Shown: one piece after another, positions 25,368-38,599 of the stretch
How positions within the stretch are numbered: the first letter of the stretch is position 1
Layout: the number at the start of each line of letters is the position of its first letter
Assembly: GCF_023073355.1 (NCBI RefSeq)
Contig: NZ_JADPJI010000009.1
Coordinates: 62,001 to 126,000 of the forward strand
DNA from: Bradyrhizobium sp. 199
GTDB lineage: Bacteria; Pseudomonadota; Alphaproteobacteria; Rhizobiales; Xanthobacteraceae
Length of the DNA stretch: 64,000 nt
Direction of reading: 5' to 3'
Made by a program: the position numbers and the translations under genes
The notes under the pieces: model-generated
The model's database searches: none
What the model was told of the DNA's origin: nothing
The model's input: only the letters and a program-made list of their open reading frames with translations

Positions 25368-28139
25368 ATGCATCACCCCGCTTCGAAGCCGCCCTTCGAT
25401 CCCTCGATCCCGGTCTCGCCGAACAATCCGTGTCCGTTCCTGCGCGGCCTCGTCGGCGAAGGTTTCGTCGAGGGCGGGACCGTCCCGCTCAACACGCTCT
25501 CGCAGACCATCGCGAATGCGAGCGGCGAGACGGGGCTGAAGAAGATCTCCGCCCGCATCCAGGTCCGCGGCGTTGCGCTGATCGCCAACGGTCTTGGTCA
25601 TATCCTCAAGAGCATCTGGTCGGGCGCGCAGCTCGATGCGCTACGCGGCGGCCCGCTCGACAAGCGCGGCGCCGGTTCGCGCATCCTCGGCGTCGACGGC
25701 AAGGTCAACGAGGACGAGATCGCGCGGCTCGCGAGCTTCGGCCGGACCTACACCGACCCGAACACCGGCAGCAGTGAGCCCGGTCTCAACGCCGCGGAAA
25801 TCCAGACCTTCATGCGCGACAACCTCAAGCGCGCCGGCAGCGCCGCACGCTGGTACTACAAGCTGCTGATGAAATTCGAATGGCCCATCCTTTTGAAGAT
25901 CATCGGCAAGGGCAAGAAGGATGAGGAGCGTTATCTCAGCGTGTCCGACATACGCACGCTGTTCAACGAGCGCAGATTCCCCGACCGCATCAATCAGCGG
26001 ATAGTGTCGCGGCCGCTGCTGTCGGCCTGTCAGCTCCGCTTTCGCTGGGCGGTGGGGCTGACCGCGTTCGTCATCGGCCTTGGCCTCGTCGCGCTGGTGG
26101 CCGTCGCCGAATTCCCCAACCAGGTCCGCGCCATGCTGCCGCAGAAGGGAATCCTCGTGAATCTTCTGCCGCCGCCCTTGCCTGCGGTCCCGGAGACGAA
26201 GGCCGCCTTCTGGCTCGAGCAGAACTGGTCGCTAAAGGACCGGCACTGGTTCCATCATGCCAGCCAGGGCACCGCGACCTTCCCGGTGCCCTACGAATGG
26301 TTCATGGCGCTGGAGCAGCCGCGTCTTCATCTGTTCGCAAAGCCGGGCATGATGAAGGACAGCGCCTATCTCGAAGCGTTCGGCTTCATCCCTAGCCCGC
26401 AGTCGATCCAGACCGACACGACGACACTGCGCCGCTTCGGTTACGCCAACGTCTACGAGACGACGCAGCCAGCGGATTTGTCGGCGCGATGGACACCGGC
26501 GGAGAACGTCGACGGCCTGCCGGTCGGCTTCGCGCGGATGACCGGCGTCGTCGACCCCGCGACCGGCCGTCGCGAGGAGGACAAGATCGGGCTGACCTGC
26601 GCGGCCTGCCACACCGGCCAGATCCATTACCAGGGCGTGGACATCCGCTTTGACGGCGGCCCGGCCATGACCGACCTGAAGAAGCTGGAACTCTCCACCG
26701 GCCTCTCGATCGCCTACACCCTCTACGTCCCGCTCCGCTTCCAGCGCTTTGCCGATCGCGTGCTCGGCCCCGACGCCAGCAAGACGGACCGCGCCGCACT
26801 CAAGCAGAAGCTCAGTGCGATCGGCACGTTCCTGATCGACTGGGCGAAGACCCAGCAAAAGACCATTGAAGGCAAGAAGACCTGGAACGGCAGGCAGCAA
26901 CAGGACACAGAAGAAGGGTTCGGCCGCCTCGACGCTCTCAATCGGATCGGCAACCAGGTGTTCTCGCAGGATCTCGCGCTGAGCGGGGTCAAGGGATTCG
27001 AGAAGAACCTGCACGCCCAGGACGCCCCGGTCAGCTACCCTCCGATCTGGACGGTGCCCTGGTTCAAGTTCGCCCAATACGACGCCTCGATCGAGCAGCC
27101 GTTGATCCGCAACGCCGGCGAAGCCCTCGGCGTGACCGCGCTGCTCAATCTGTCGGACGCCTATCCGGAGGAAAGGCTGTGGCGGTCCTCGGTCCACATC
27201 AGGACACTCGGCTGGATCGAGGACATGCTGAGAGGCCCCGATCCGTTCAAGCCGGCCGATCCTTCCAGCGGTCCGAAGTTCGGTGGCCTGCTCGCACCGA
27301 AATGGCCTTCGCAAATCCTCGGCGATGCATGGCGGCTAAAACCCGATCGCGTCGAGCGCGGCCGCGCGATCTACGCCGAGATGTGCTCCGGATGCCATCT
27401 GCCGGCCGTCGACACCCCCGCCTTCTGGTCATCGAAGCATTGGGAGCCGAGCGGCGACAGCAAGGTCCTGAATGCAGTGACCATTCCGCTCGACGAGATC
27501 AAGACGGACCCCGAACAGTCGCTCGTTCTCAGCAAGAGAATCGTCGATGTGCCCGGCTTCCTGAAGGTGAATACGGGTGATCTCCAGAAATGGTGGCAAT
27601 GCGACATCCCGACAGCGAGCACCTCGCCCAACGAGATGGTCTATGCGCTCGGCCTCATGACCGTGGTCGATCTCGTCGCTCGCAGATGGATGGACGATGA
27701 GAATATCTCCGAGGCCGAGCGTGGGAAGATTTGGAATCTCGCGCGCAAGAACTGCCTCAATCCGGCGGCTGATCCGCGCTATCGCGCGCGGCCGCTGAAC
27801 GGCATCTGGGCCACGGCGCCTTACCTGCACAACGGGTCGGTGCCCTCGCTGTACTGGCTGCTGAAGCCGGCGAGCGAGCGTCCGCAAAAATTCTGCATGG
27901 GCCGCCGCGACTATGACCCTGACACCGTGGGCTTTGCGGTGACCGCGGACGACAAGTGCAAGACGGGCGAAACGCAGTTCTCGGCGGGGTCAGAGAAGGA
28001 TCCGATCCAGGGCAACAGCGTGCTCGGCCATTCCTTCGAGCGCAAGGACGGCGAGCCGAAACGTTCCGGCGTGATCGGCCGCATGTTCAAGGATGATGCC
28101 GAGCGCTACGATTTGATTGAATATCTGAAGACGCTGTAG
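25368..28139 (+). CDS. RoxA-like di-heme cytochrome c with N-terminal Pro-Cys-Pro domain
   Basis: A 923-residue protein in two parts. Residues 1-200 have no signal peptide and contain PNNPCPFLRGLVGEGFVEGG (Cys22), resembling the heme-thiolate Pro-Cys-Pro motif of chloroperoxidase-type enzymes. A helix at about 226-249 anchors the protein. The C-terminal 650 residues would be periplasmic, with heme motifs CAACH (411-415) and CSGCH (673-677) and a layout like di-heme peroxidase-related cytochromes and rubber oxygenase RoxA. Electron donor and substrate are unknown. A ROS- or quinone-linked oxidase/peroxidase role is inferred; the family is commonly annotated as di-heme cytochrome c peroxidase. 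Confidence 0.8.
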   Translation: MHHPASKPPFDPSIPVSPNNPCPFLRGLVGEGFVEGGTVPLNTLSQTIANASGETGLKKISARIQVRGVALIANGLGHILKSIWSGAQLDALRGGPLDKRGAGSRILGVDGKVNEDEIARLASFGRTYTDPNTGSSEPGLNAAEIQTFMRDNLKRAGSAARWYYKLLMKFEWPILLKIIGKGKKDEERYLSVSDIRTLFNERRFPDRINQRIVSRPLLSACQLRFRWAVGLTAFVIGLGLVALVAVAEFPNQVRAMLPQKGILVNLLPPPLPAVPETKAAFWLEQNWSLKDRHWFHHASQGTATFPVPYEWFMALEQPRLHLFAKPGMMKDSAYLEAFGFIPSPQSIQTDTTTLRRFGYANVYETTQPADLSARWTPAENVDGLPVGFARMTGVVDPATGRREEDKIGLTCAACHTGQIHYQGVDIRFDGGPAMTDLKKLELSTGLSIAYTLYVPLRFQRFADRVLGPDASKTDRAALKQKLSAIGTFLIDWAKTQQKTIEGKKTWNGRQQQDTEEGFGRLDALNRIGNQVFSQDLALSGVKGFEKNLHAQDAPVSYPPIWTVPWFKFAQYDASIEQPLIRNAGEALGVTALLNLSDAYPEERLWRSSVHIRTLGWIEDMLRGPDPFKPADPSSGPKFGGLLAPKWPSQILGDAWRLKPDRVERGRAIYAEMCSGCHLPAVDTPAFWSSKHWEPSGDSKVLNAVTIPLDEIKTDPEQSLVLSKRIVDVPGFLKVNTGDLQKWWQCDIPTASTSPNEMVYALGLMTVVDLVARRWMDDENISEAERGKIWNLARKNCLNPAADPRYRARPLNGIWATAPYLHNGSVPSLYWLLKPASERPQKFCMGRRDYDPDTVGFAVTADDKCKTGETQFSAGSEKDPIQGNSVLGHSFERKDGEPKRSGVIGRMFKDDAERYDLIEYLKTL

Positions 28140-28152
28140 GCGACCAGGGTTC

Positions 28153-28238
28153 GTCATTGCGAGCGAAGCGAAGCAATCCAGACTGTCTCCGCGGAAAAAG
28201 ACTGGATTGCTTCGTCCGCAAGAGCTCCTCGCAATGAG
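28153..28238. repeat. Dispersed palindromic element, CGTCATTGCGAG type
   Basis: CGTCATTGCGAGCGAAGCGA and AAGCAATCCAGACT on the left face complementary ACTGGATTGCTTCGT and CTCCTCGCAATGAG on the right. The same element recurs at 36925 and, decayed, at 41583. It sits between two convergent genes and could form a transcript end. Confidence 0.85.
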
Positions 28239-28274
28239 AATGAGGACTCTCCTCGAATCCAATCGTCACCGTCC

Positions 28275-29222
28275 TCACTTGAACAGGGGCGTGCCCGGCA
28301 CGAAGGCGTCGAAGGCGGCCCAGAACTGGGAGCGGTAACGATCCTGCTCCTGGAGGATCTCGTGCTTGGAGCCGGCGATCACCAGATGGGAGCCGGCGCG
28401 CAAGTGATAGGCAAATTCCTCGATCGCCGCGGTGGAGACCACGGCGTCGTTGGAGGCTGCCAGCATCAGGATCGGTTGGCGGATCTGCGAGGGGTAGTTC
28501 GCGCCCTTGAAGGTGTTCATTGCGCGGAAGGCGGTATCGGCCCAGGCCACGGTCGGCGATGCCAACCCGAGCGTCGGGTCCTCCTCCAGGATCGCGGCAT
28601 TGCGTGCATAGCGCACCGGATCGCTGGTCACGGGATTGTTGATGAAGGGATCGAGCCCGGTGAGACGATCGCTGCCGCCGGGGACGTAACGGCCGCCCTG
28701 CCCGAGCAGGCGCATCGTCTTGAGCAGCGCACGCACCGGAAGCGAGGTGGTGCGGCCGGGCAGGTCGATCATCGGCGCCGACAGCACCATGCGGTCGAAC
28801 CAGCGCTTGCCCGCATGCGCCACCCGAAGCATCACCGTGCCGCCCATGGAGTGGGCCAGCGCAAAAAACGGCGGCGGGCAATCGGGCAGCACCACCTGCT
28901 GCACGAAGGCCTCGACGTCCACCTCGAAATCGGAAAAGTCGCGCACATAGCCCTTGCGGGGGTCGCGCAGGCGGCGCGAGGAGTGGCCCTGCCCGCGCCA
29001 GTCGATCATCGCCACCGCAAAGCCGCGGTCGCGCAGATCGCGCACGGTCTCGAAATATTTCTCGATCTGCTCGCTGCGACCGGTAAAGACGCAGACGGTG
29101 CCCTTGCGGCCCGCCGGCGGCGCCCAGCGCGCAAAGCGCAGCTCGGCGCCATCGGGCGTCTTGATGGTGCCGCTGACGACGTCTTCGGGAACGGGATTGG
29201 ACGGTATCGAGACCAGCGTCAT
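28275..29222 (-). CDS. Alpha/beta hydrolase, lysophospholipase (PldB)-like
   Basis: A 315-residue hydrolase with an intact triad: nucleophile Ser in FALAHSMGGTVML, Asp in MLAASNDAVVS and His in IAGSKHEILQEQ. IDWRGQGHSSR is a hallmark of the monoglyceride lipase/lysophospholipase L2 group, which cleaves acyl chains from glycerol backbones. No signal peptide, so cytoplasmic. Confidence 0.85.
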   Translation of the reverse strand: MTLVSIPSNPVPEDVVSGTIKTPDGAELRFARWAPPAGRKGTVCVFTGRSEQIEKYFETVRDLRDRGFAVAMIDWRGQGHSSRRLRDPRKGYVRDFSDFEVDVEAFVQQVVLPDCPPPFFALAHSMGGTVMLRVAHAGKRWFDRMVLSAPMIDLPGRTTSLPVRALLKTMRLLGQGGRYVPGGSDRLTGLDPFINNPVTSDPVRYARNAAILEEDPTLGLASPTVAWADTAFRAMNTFKGANYPSQIRQPILMLAASNDAVVSTAAIEEFAYHLRAGSHLVIAGSKHEILQEQDRYRSQFWAAFDAFVPGTPLFK

Positions 29223-29296
29223 GATTGGAGGTGCTTGGGCGCGAAGTGCTGCAAATCAAGGGGCCAAAGCGCCGAAAAGGCGCAAATGCCGCCCCT

Positions 29297-29325
29297 CTTG
29301 AACGCCGTCTCGTTCCACCCATATC
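29297..29325 (+). promoter_or_regulatory. RpoH (sigma-32) heat-shock promoter of hsp20
   Basis: CTTGAA (29297-29302), 15-base spacer, CCCATATC (29318-29325), close to the sigma-32 consensus CTTGAA-N13-15-CCCCATNT. It predicts a transcript start near 29332 and a leader of about 110 bases, the right size for the thermometer that follows. Confidence 0.75.
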
Positions 29326-29331
29326 ACTTTC

Positions 29332-29442
29332 GTGCAGGCCGCTACCAGTGTTTCGGAACCGGAACATCAGGCTGCACACAGACTAAAGCCCGGCCCGATT
29401 GGCGGGCGGGTTGCCAACAGTCGCTCAATGGAGGACTTGACC
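29332..29442 (+). promoter_or_regulatory. ROSE-type RNA thermometer in the hsp20 leader
   Basis: The 3' hairpin pairs AGTC-G-CTC (29419-29426) with GAGGACT (29431-29437) across loop AATG. All but one base of the ribosome site GGAGGA is paired, and G29423 is the single bulged base. A bulged G in a UYGCU strand facing the ribosome site is the defining feature of ROSE elements, first described in Bradyrhizobium small heat-shock genes. A GC-rich upstream stem, CCCGGCCCG/CGGGCGGG (about 29391-29410), provides the second helix. Warming would melt the hairpin and release the ribosome site. Confidence 0.8.
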
Positions 29443-29913
29443 ATGCGTAGCTACGATCTCACCCCGTTCTATCGTTCCACCGTCGGCTTCGACCGCCTCT
29501 TCAGCCTGCTCGACCAGGCCGGTTCGGACGGCAGCCCCGGTTATCCCCCCTACAACATCGAGCGTACCGGCGAGAACGCCTACCGCATCACCGTTGCGGT
29601 CTCGGGCTTCGCCAGGGATGAGCTCTCCATCGTCGCGAAGGAAAATACGCTGACGATCAAGGGCGAGAAGGTCGCCAACGAGAACAGCAAGAACGAAGTG
29701 CTTTACCGCGGCATCGCCGCGCGTGCCTTCGAGCGCGCCTTCCAGCTTGCCGACTTCGTGCAGGTCAAGGACGCCTCGCTCGAGAACGGGCTGCTTCACG
29801 TCGATCTCGTCCGCGAGATTCCCGAGGCGAAGAAACCCCGCCAGATCGCGATCAACGCCGGCGCACCAAAGGCGCAGGTGATCGAGAACTCGGCCGCGCA
29901 AGCCGCCGCGTAA
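29443..29913 (+). CDS. Hsp20 / alpha-crystallin small heat-shock protein
   Basis: A 156-residue class A rhizobial small heat-shock protein: N-terminal MRSYDLTPFYRSTVGFDRLF, alpha-crystallin domain (about 38-130) with GIAARAFERAFQLADFVQVK and a C-terminal tail. It forms oligomers that hold unfolding proteins. The ATG at 29443 is seven bases from GGAGGA and is the start controlled by the upstream thermometer; transcription appears RpoH-dependent. A strong terminator follows. Confidence 0.92.
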   Translation: MRSYDLTPFYRSTVGFDRLFSLLDQAGSDGSPGYPPYNIERTGENAYRITVAVSGFARDELSIVAKENTLTIKGEKVANENSKNEVLYRGIAARAFERAFQLADFVQVKDASLENGLLHVDLVREIPEAKKPRQIAINAGAPKAQVIENSAAQAAA

Positions 29914-29941
29914 TCCGCGCACGGCACCCCCAAGTTACGAA

Positions 29942-29970
29942 AACGCCCCGGTGCCCCGGGGCGTTTTTTT
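29942..29970 (+). terminator. Rho-independent terminator after hsp20
   Basis: Ten-base-pair stem AACGCCCCGG/CCGGGGCGTT, loop TGCC, and a run of seven T. Confidence 0.92.
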
Positions 29971-30062
29971 GCGCCGCATCACAGAGGGGTGAAGGCGCGT
30001 AACGGCGCCGCTACGCGCTCCGTCCTTTGGGCATCGAACCCAAAACAACACGGAGACCGATC

Positions 30063-30833
30063 ATGACACTTTGGCGCAGCCTTTTCGTCGCCGCGAGCCT
30101 GCTGGCAGCCCCCCTTGGCCTTGCTCACGCACAGACGCCGCAGACCGTGAAGGCGACCAACGTCGTGCTGGTGCACGGCGCCTGGGCCGACGGCTCGAGC
30201 TGGTCGGAGGTGATCCCGATCCTCCAGGCCGCGGGCCTGCATGTCACGGCCGTGCAGAATCCGCTGTCGTCCCTTGCCGAGTCGGTCGAGGCAACCAAGC
30301 GCGCGCTGGCCGAGCAGGACGGGCCGACCGTGCTGGTCGCGCATTCCTGGGGCGGCAGCGTGATCAGCCAGGTCGGCACCGACCCGAAGGTGACCGGGCT
30401 CGTGTATATCGCGGCACGGGCGCCCGATGCGAACGAGGATTTCGTCGCTCTGTCCAAGCAGTTTCCGACCGGCCCGGTACGCGCCGGCATCGTCGAGCGC
30501 GACGGTTACACCAAGCTGTCGGAAGAGGCCTTCCTGAAGTACTTTGCCAACGGTGTGAAGCCGGAGCAGGCGAAGGAGCTTTACGCCGTGCAATGGCCGA
30601 CCGCAGCCTCGATCTTTGCCGGCCGCACCACGGCAGCTGCGTGGCATTCCAAGCCGAGCTGGTACGCGGTGTCGAAGAGCGACTACACCATCAATCCCGA
30701 TTTCGAGCGCTTCCTCGCCAAGCGCATGAACGCCACCACCATCGAGCTCGATGCCGGCCATCTGTCGCTGGTGTCGCATCCTAAGGAGGTGGCGAATTTG
30801 ATCCTGGAAGCGGCGGGGTATCCGCGGAGCTAG
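30063..30833 (+). CDS. Exported alpha/beta hydrolase (EstC/salicylate-esterase-like)
   Basis: A 256-residue protein with a signal peptide cleaved after AHA (about residue 24). VVLVHGAWADGSSWSEVIPI, nucleophile Ser in VLVAHSWGGSVIS and His in ELDAGHLSLVSHPKEVANLI fit the methylesterase/hydroxynitrile-lyase-like branch of alpha/beta hydrolases. The GGAG ribosome site is eight bases before the ATG at 30063. Periplasmic; the natural ester is unknown. Confidence 0.85.
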   Translation: MTLWRSLFVAASLLAAPLGLAHAQTPQTVKATNVVLVHGAWADGSSWSEVIPILQAAGLHVTAVQNPLSSLAESVEATKRALAEQDGPTVLVAHSWGGSVISQVGTDPKVTGLVYIAARAPDANEDFVALSKQFPTGPVRAGIVERDGYTKLSEEAFLKYFANGVKPEQAKELYAVQWPTAASIFAGRTTAAAWHSKPSWYAVSKSDYTINPDFERFLAKRMNATTIELDAGHLSLVSHPKEVANLILEAAGYPRS

Positions 30834-30851
30834 CGCTGATCGCCTTGATGC

Positions 30852-30883
30852 AAAAGGCGCCTGAACATTTCAGGGCGCCTTTT
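30852..30883. terminator. Bidirectional Rho-independent terminator
   Basis: AAAAGGCGCCTGAA pairs with TTCA(G)GGCGCCTTTT around a three-base loop, one bulge. A-run and T-run on both sides allow it to end both convergent genes (hydrolase on plus, Pro/Ala-rich protein on minus). Confidence 0.85.
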
Positions 30884-30896
30884 GTTTTGCTCAAAT

Positions 30897-31676
30897 CTAA
30901 TTCAGCCCCTGCGCCGCCGGCATGTCCTGCGTCGGCAGGATGGTCGGTACCGGCTTCGCCTGGCCGACGGTTGGAGCCGAAGCTTGAGGTGCTGCCTCCA
31001 CCGGCTTGGCCTGCGCGGCAGCGGCCTGCTGCACTGGCTGAGCCTGCGGCGCTTGAGCCTGCTGCGGCGCGGGCTCGGCCGGCTTGGCGGCGGCAACCGG
31101 CGTCTCGCCGCGTGGCGGGGCGGCCTTGGGCAGCGGCACGGGGCGGCTCGCCACATGCGGGATCGCGGCCGGCGGCCGCGGCGGGCCGCTGCGAACCATG
31201 GCCGGCGGCGGCAGCGCGGTTTGCGGGCCGTAGGGCGCAACCGCGCGCTCGTCATAGCCGGGCGCCATGCCGTAGGCGTCAGCAGCCGGCATGAAACGGA
31301 TGATCCGCCCGTCGCGGGCATCGATCACGAGCCGGCCGTCGTCGCCGCGGCGGTCGATCACCGTAATGGTGTAGACGCTGCCGCGCAGACGCGGGATGCC
31401 GAGCGGTGAGAAGCCGTTGTCGCGCAGCACTGCGTAGACCTCGGTAGCCGGCAGCAGCGCCGCCGGTGCCGGCCCCCGCTCTTCGTAGCCATACCCGTAA
31501 CCGTAGCCTTGGCCGTAACGCGGCGGCGCGACGTCCGGCGGCGCATAGGGTCCGTCGAAATCCGACACCGCGATCATGGCCCCTGCCGCAATACCGCTCG
31601 CTGGAACCTGCGCCCGAGCAGCGCTTGCAGCCAGCGCCAGCGTGGCAGCAGCCACACATCCTGTGAAAAACTTCAT
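30897..31676 (-). CDS. Exported Pro/Ala/Gln-rich protein with PepSY-like segment
   Basis: A 259-residue protein: signal peptide (MKFFTGCVAAATLALAASAA), a Tyr-Gly repeat (about 54-63), a central segment VYAVLRDNGFSPLGIPRLRG through IDARDGRIIRF that resembles a PepSY-like fold, and a C-terminal low-complexity tail of Pro, Ala and Gln. The tail suggests a periplasmic spacer. AGGAG precedes the ATG. A longer upstream frame was rejected because it lacks a signal peptide at the correct place. Function unknown. Confidence 0.75.
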   Translation of the reverse strand: MKFFTGCVAAATLALAASAARAQVPASGIAAGAMIAVSDFDGPYAPPDVAPPRYGQGYGYGYGYEERGPAPAALLPATEVYAVLRDNGFSPLGIPRLRGSVYTITVIDRRGDDGRLVIDARDGRIIRFMPAADAYGMAPGYDERAVAPYGPQTALPPPAMVRSGPPRPPAAIPHVASRPVPLPKAAPPRGETPVAAAKPAEPAPQQAQAPQAQPVQQAAAAQAKPVEAAPQASAPTVGQAKPVPTILPTQDMPAAQGLN

Positions 31677-32167
31677 GGTCGACACGCTCCTGTCAGGCCC
31701 TGGATGACTTGCGCTCTTTCGCTTCTTGCGGCCTGGCGCGCCTTCCGAAGGGTTGATCCGAAGCTTCATTGGCGATTTCGGCGCCCGCAGGGCCGGATCA
31801 GGGCGCGTTTGCTTCAAAACAGCGGCTGCGCAACTTTTGGAAAGCGATTGATTGACATATCGGGAATCGGGACTTCCACGCGCTTGTGTGCTAGACAAAA
31901 ATTTGGCAAGGTGATGGTTAGGACAGGAAGACTGTCTCAATTTTGCTCGCGGTTCCGGCACAGGGATTGCAGCGGAAACTGGCACTTTCGAGCGCCGTTA
32001 AGGTACCAGGCAAAGCCGTTCTCGGGGACGAAGAACGCCTAGGCCTGAATTTAAGAAAATGCGGCTCGCAGTGGACGAGCGGTGACCCAGAGGCGGGTGC
32101 CGCGGAACGCCCAAGGTGCGCCGAAGATGGCGGTGAGGCAGCTTGCCGCACGGAGAGGATTGGAACA
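31677..32167. other. Intergenic region before gltB
   Basis: 491 bases between divergent genes. No protein gene is convincing. It contains the sigma-54-like site at 31956 and, downstream of it, a leader of about 185 bases before the gltB start. The frame of gltB stays open through part of this leader (from 31943) but shows no conservation with GltB. Confidence 0.6.
31956..31971 (+). promoter_or_regulatory. Sigma-54 (RpoN) promoter-like site upstream of gltB
   Basis: CGGCACAGGGATTGCA matches TGGCACG-N4-TTGCA at all but the first base and one flexible base, with the required GG-N10-GC spacing. Transcription would start near 31983. Sigma-54 with NtrC controls nitrogen-assimilation genes in rhizobia, so gltB is a sensible target; no NtrC site was identified by eye. 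Confidence 0.6.
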
Positions 32168-36913
<4,746 letters not shown>

Positions 36914-36924
36914 GCATCACACCC

Positions 36925-37010
36925 CGTCATTGCGAGCGGAGCGAAGCAATCCAGACTTTCTTCCTTGATGCAGACTGGATCGCTTCGTCGCCTCGCTCCT
37001 CGCAATGACG
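36925..37010. repeat. Dispersed palindromic element between gltB and gltD
   Basis: CGTCATTGCGAGCGGAGCGA, AAGCAATCCAGACT and complementary ACTGGATCGCTTCGTCG, CTCCTCGCAATGACG form the same long palindrome as at 28153. It lies in the 143-base space between two genes normally co-transcribed, and could reduce or time downstream expression. Confidence 0.88.
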
Positions 37011-37056
37011 GTGAGGAAGCAAACAAACGAACTAAGCGGCAGGGACTTCGGGTTTA

Positions 37057-38508
37057 ATGGGCAAGATCACGGGTTTTCTCGAAATCGAACGGCATGACCG
37101 CAAGTACACCCCGGTGGCCGAGCGCGTGAAGCATTTTCACGAATTCGTCGTTCCCCTCTCCGAGAAGGAAACGCGCGACCAGGCCGCGCGATGCATGAAC
37201 TGCGGCATTCCCTATTGCCACGGCACCGGCTCGGTCGCGCCGGGCACGCCCGGCTGTCCGGTCAACAACCAGATCCCGGACTGGAACGACCTCGTCTATC
37301 AGGGCAACTGGGAAGAAGCTTCGCGCAACCTGCACTCGACCAACAATTTCCCGGAGTTCACGGGCCGCATCTGTCCGGCGCCGTGTGAAGCCTCCTGCAC
37401 GCTCAACATCGACGACAACCCGGTCACCATCAAGACCATCGAATGCGCGATCGTCGACCGCGCCTGGGACAATGGCTGGCTGAAGCCCGAAATCGCCGCC
37501 CACAAGACCGGCAAGAAGGTCGCGGTGATCGGCTCCGGTCCGGCCGGCATGGCGTGCGCGCAGCAGCTCGCGCGCGCCGGGCACGACGTGCATCTGTTCG
37601 AGAAGTTCGCCAAGGCCGGCGGCCTGCTGCGTTACGGCATCCCCGACTTCAAGATGGAAAAGAACGTGATCGACCGTCGCGTGGCGCAGATGGAAGCCGA
37701 AGGAGTCACCTTCCACTACAACAGCCATGTCGGCACGGAGGGCAATGTCGATCCGCGCGAGATGCTCAACGAATACGACGCCCTGGCGCTGACCGGTGGC
37801 GCGGAAGCCCCGCGCGACCTGCCGATCCCCGGCCGCGATCTCGCCGGCATCCACTACGCCATGGACTTCCTGCCGCAGCAGAACCGCCGCGTCTCCAACG
37901 AGCCGCTCAATGGCGTCCAGGAGATTCTGGCGGGCGGCAAGCACGTCGTCGTCATCGGCGGCGGCGACACCGGCTCCGACTGCATCGGCACCTCTCTGCG
38001 CCAGGGCGCGTTGTCGGTGACCCAGCTCGAGATCATGCCCGCCCCGCCCGAGCGCGAGAACAAGGGCCTGACGTGGCCGTACTGGCCGCTCAAGATGCGG
38101 ACGTCCTCCAGCCAGGCCGAAGGCGCGGTGCGCGAATACGCCGTGCTGACCCAGAAGTTTTCCGGCGAGAACGGCCAGGTCAAGAAGCTGCACTGCGTGC
38201 ACGTCGACGACAAGTTCAAGCAGATTGCCGGCACCGAGTTCGAGCTCGATGCCGACCTCGTCCTGCTCGCCATGGGTTTCGTCCATCCCGTGCACGAGGG
38301 CCTCCTGAAGCTGCTCTCGGTCGAGCTCGACCCCCGCGGCAACGTCCAGGCTAACACGCTCGACTACCAGACCTCGCGCCCGAACGTGTTCACCGCCGGC
38401 GACATGCGCCGCGGCCAGTCGCTGGTGGTCTGGGCGATCCGTGAAGGTCGGCTGTGTGCCCGTTCGATCGACACGTTCCTGATGGGGAAGACGGATCTGC
38501 CGCGGTAG
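37057..38508 (+). CDS. gltD: Glutamate synthase (NADPH) small subunit
   Basis: A 483-residue flavoprotein that passes electrons from NADPH to GltB. N-terminal Fe-S motifs CMNCGIPYCH, CPVNNQIPDWN and CPAPCEASC, then an FAD-binding GXGXXG (VAVIGSGPAGMACAQQLARA) and an NADPH-binding GGGDTGSDCIGTSLRQ, ending with TAGDMRRGQSLVVWAIREGR. Full length. It probably shares the gltB promoter despite the intervening repeat. Confidence 0.97.
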   Translation: MGKITGFLEIERHDRKYTPVAERVKHFHEFVVPLSEKETRDQAARCMNCGIPYCHGTGSVAPGTPGCPVNNQIPDWNDLVYQGNWEEASRNLHSTNNFPEFTGRICPAPCEASCTLNIDDNPVTIKTIECAIVDRAWDNGWLKPEIAAHKTGKKVAVIGSGPAGMACAQQLARAGHDVHLFEKFAKAGGLLRYGIPDFKMEKNVIDRRVAQMEAEGVTFHYNSHVGTEGNVDPREMLNEYDALALTGGAEAPRDLPIPGRDLAGIHYAMDFLPQQNRRVSNEPLNGVQEILAGGKHVVVIGGGDTGSDCIGTSLRQGALSVTQLEIMPAPPERENKGLTWPYWPLKMRTSSSQAEGAVREYAVLTQKFSGENGQVKKLHCVHVDDKFKQIAGTEFELDADLVLLAMGFVHPVHEGLLKLLSVELDPRGNVQANTLDYQTSRPNVFTAGDMRRGQSLVVWAIREGRLCARSIDTFLMGKTDLPR

Positions 38509-38522
38509 TCGCGGTACTCTCC

Positions 38523-38562
38523 GGTCATTCCGCGACGCGCGAAGCGCGAGCCCGGAATGACG
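38523..38562. repeat. Dispersed palindromic element, GTCATTCCG type
   Basis: GGTCATTCCG and CCCGGAATGACG enclose GCGCGAAGCGCG. A second family of short palindromes, distinct from the CATTGCGAG type; a longer relative lies at 62821. Located downstream of gltD, convergent with the outer-membrane protein gene. Confidence 0.75.
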
Positions 38563-38599
38563 AGCGAGAAAGCCGCGCCTTCGCGGCTCACTGCCGCCG

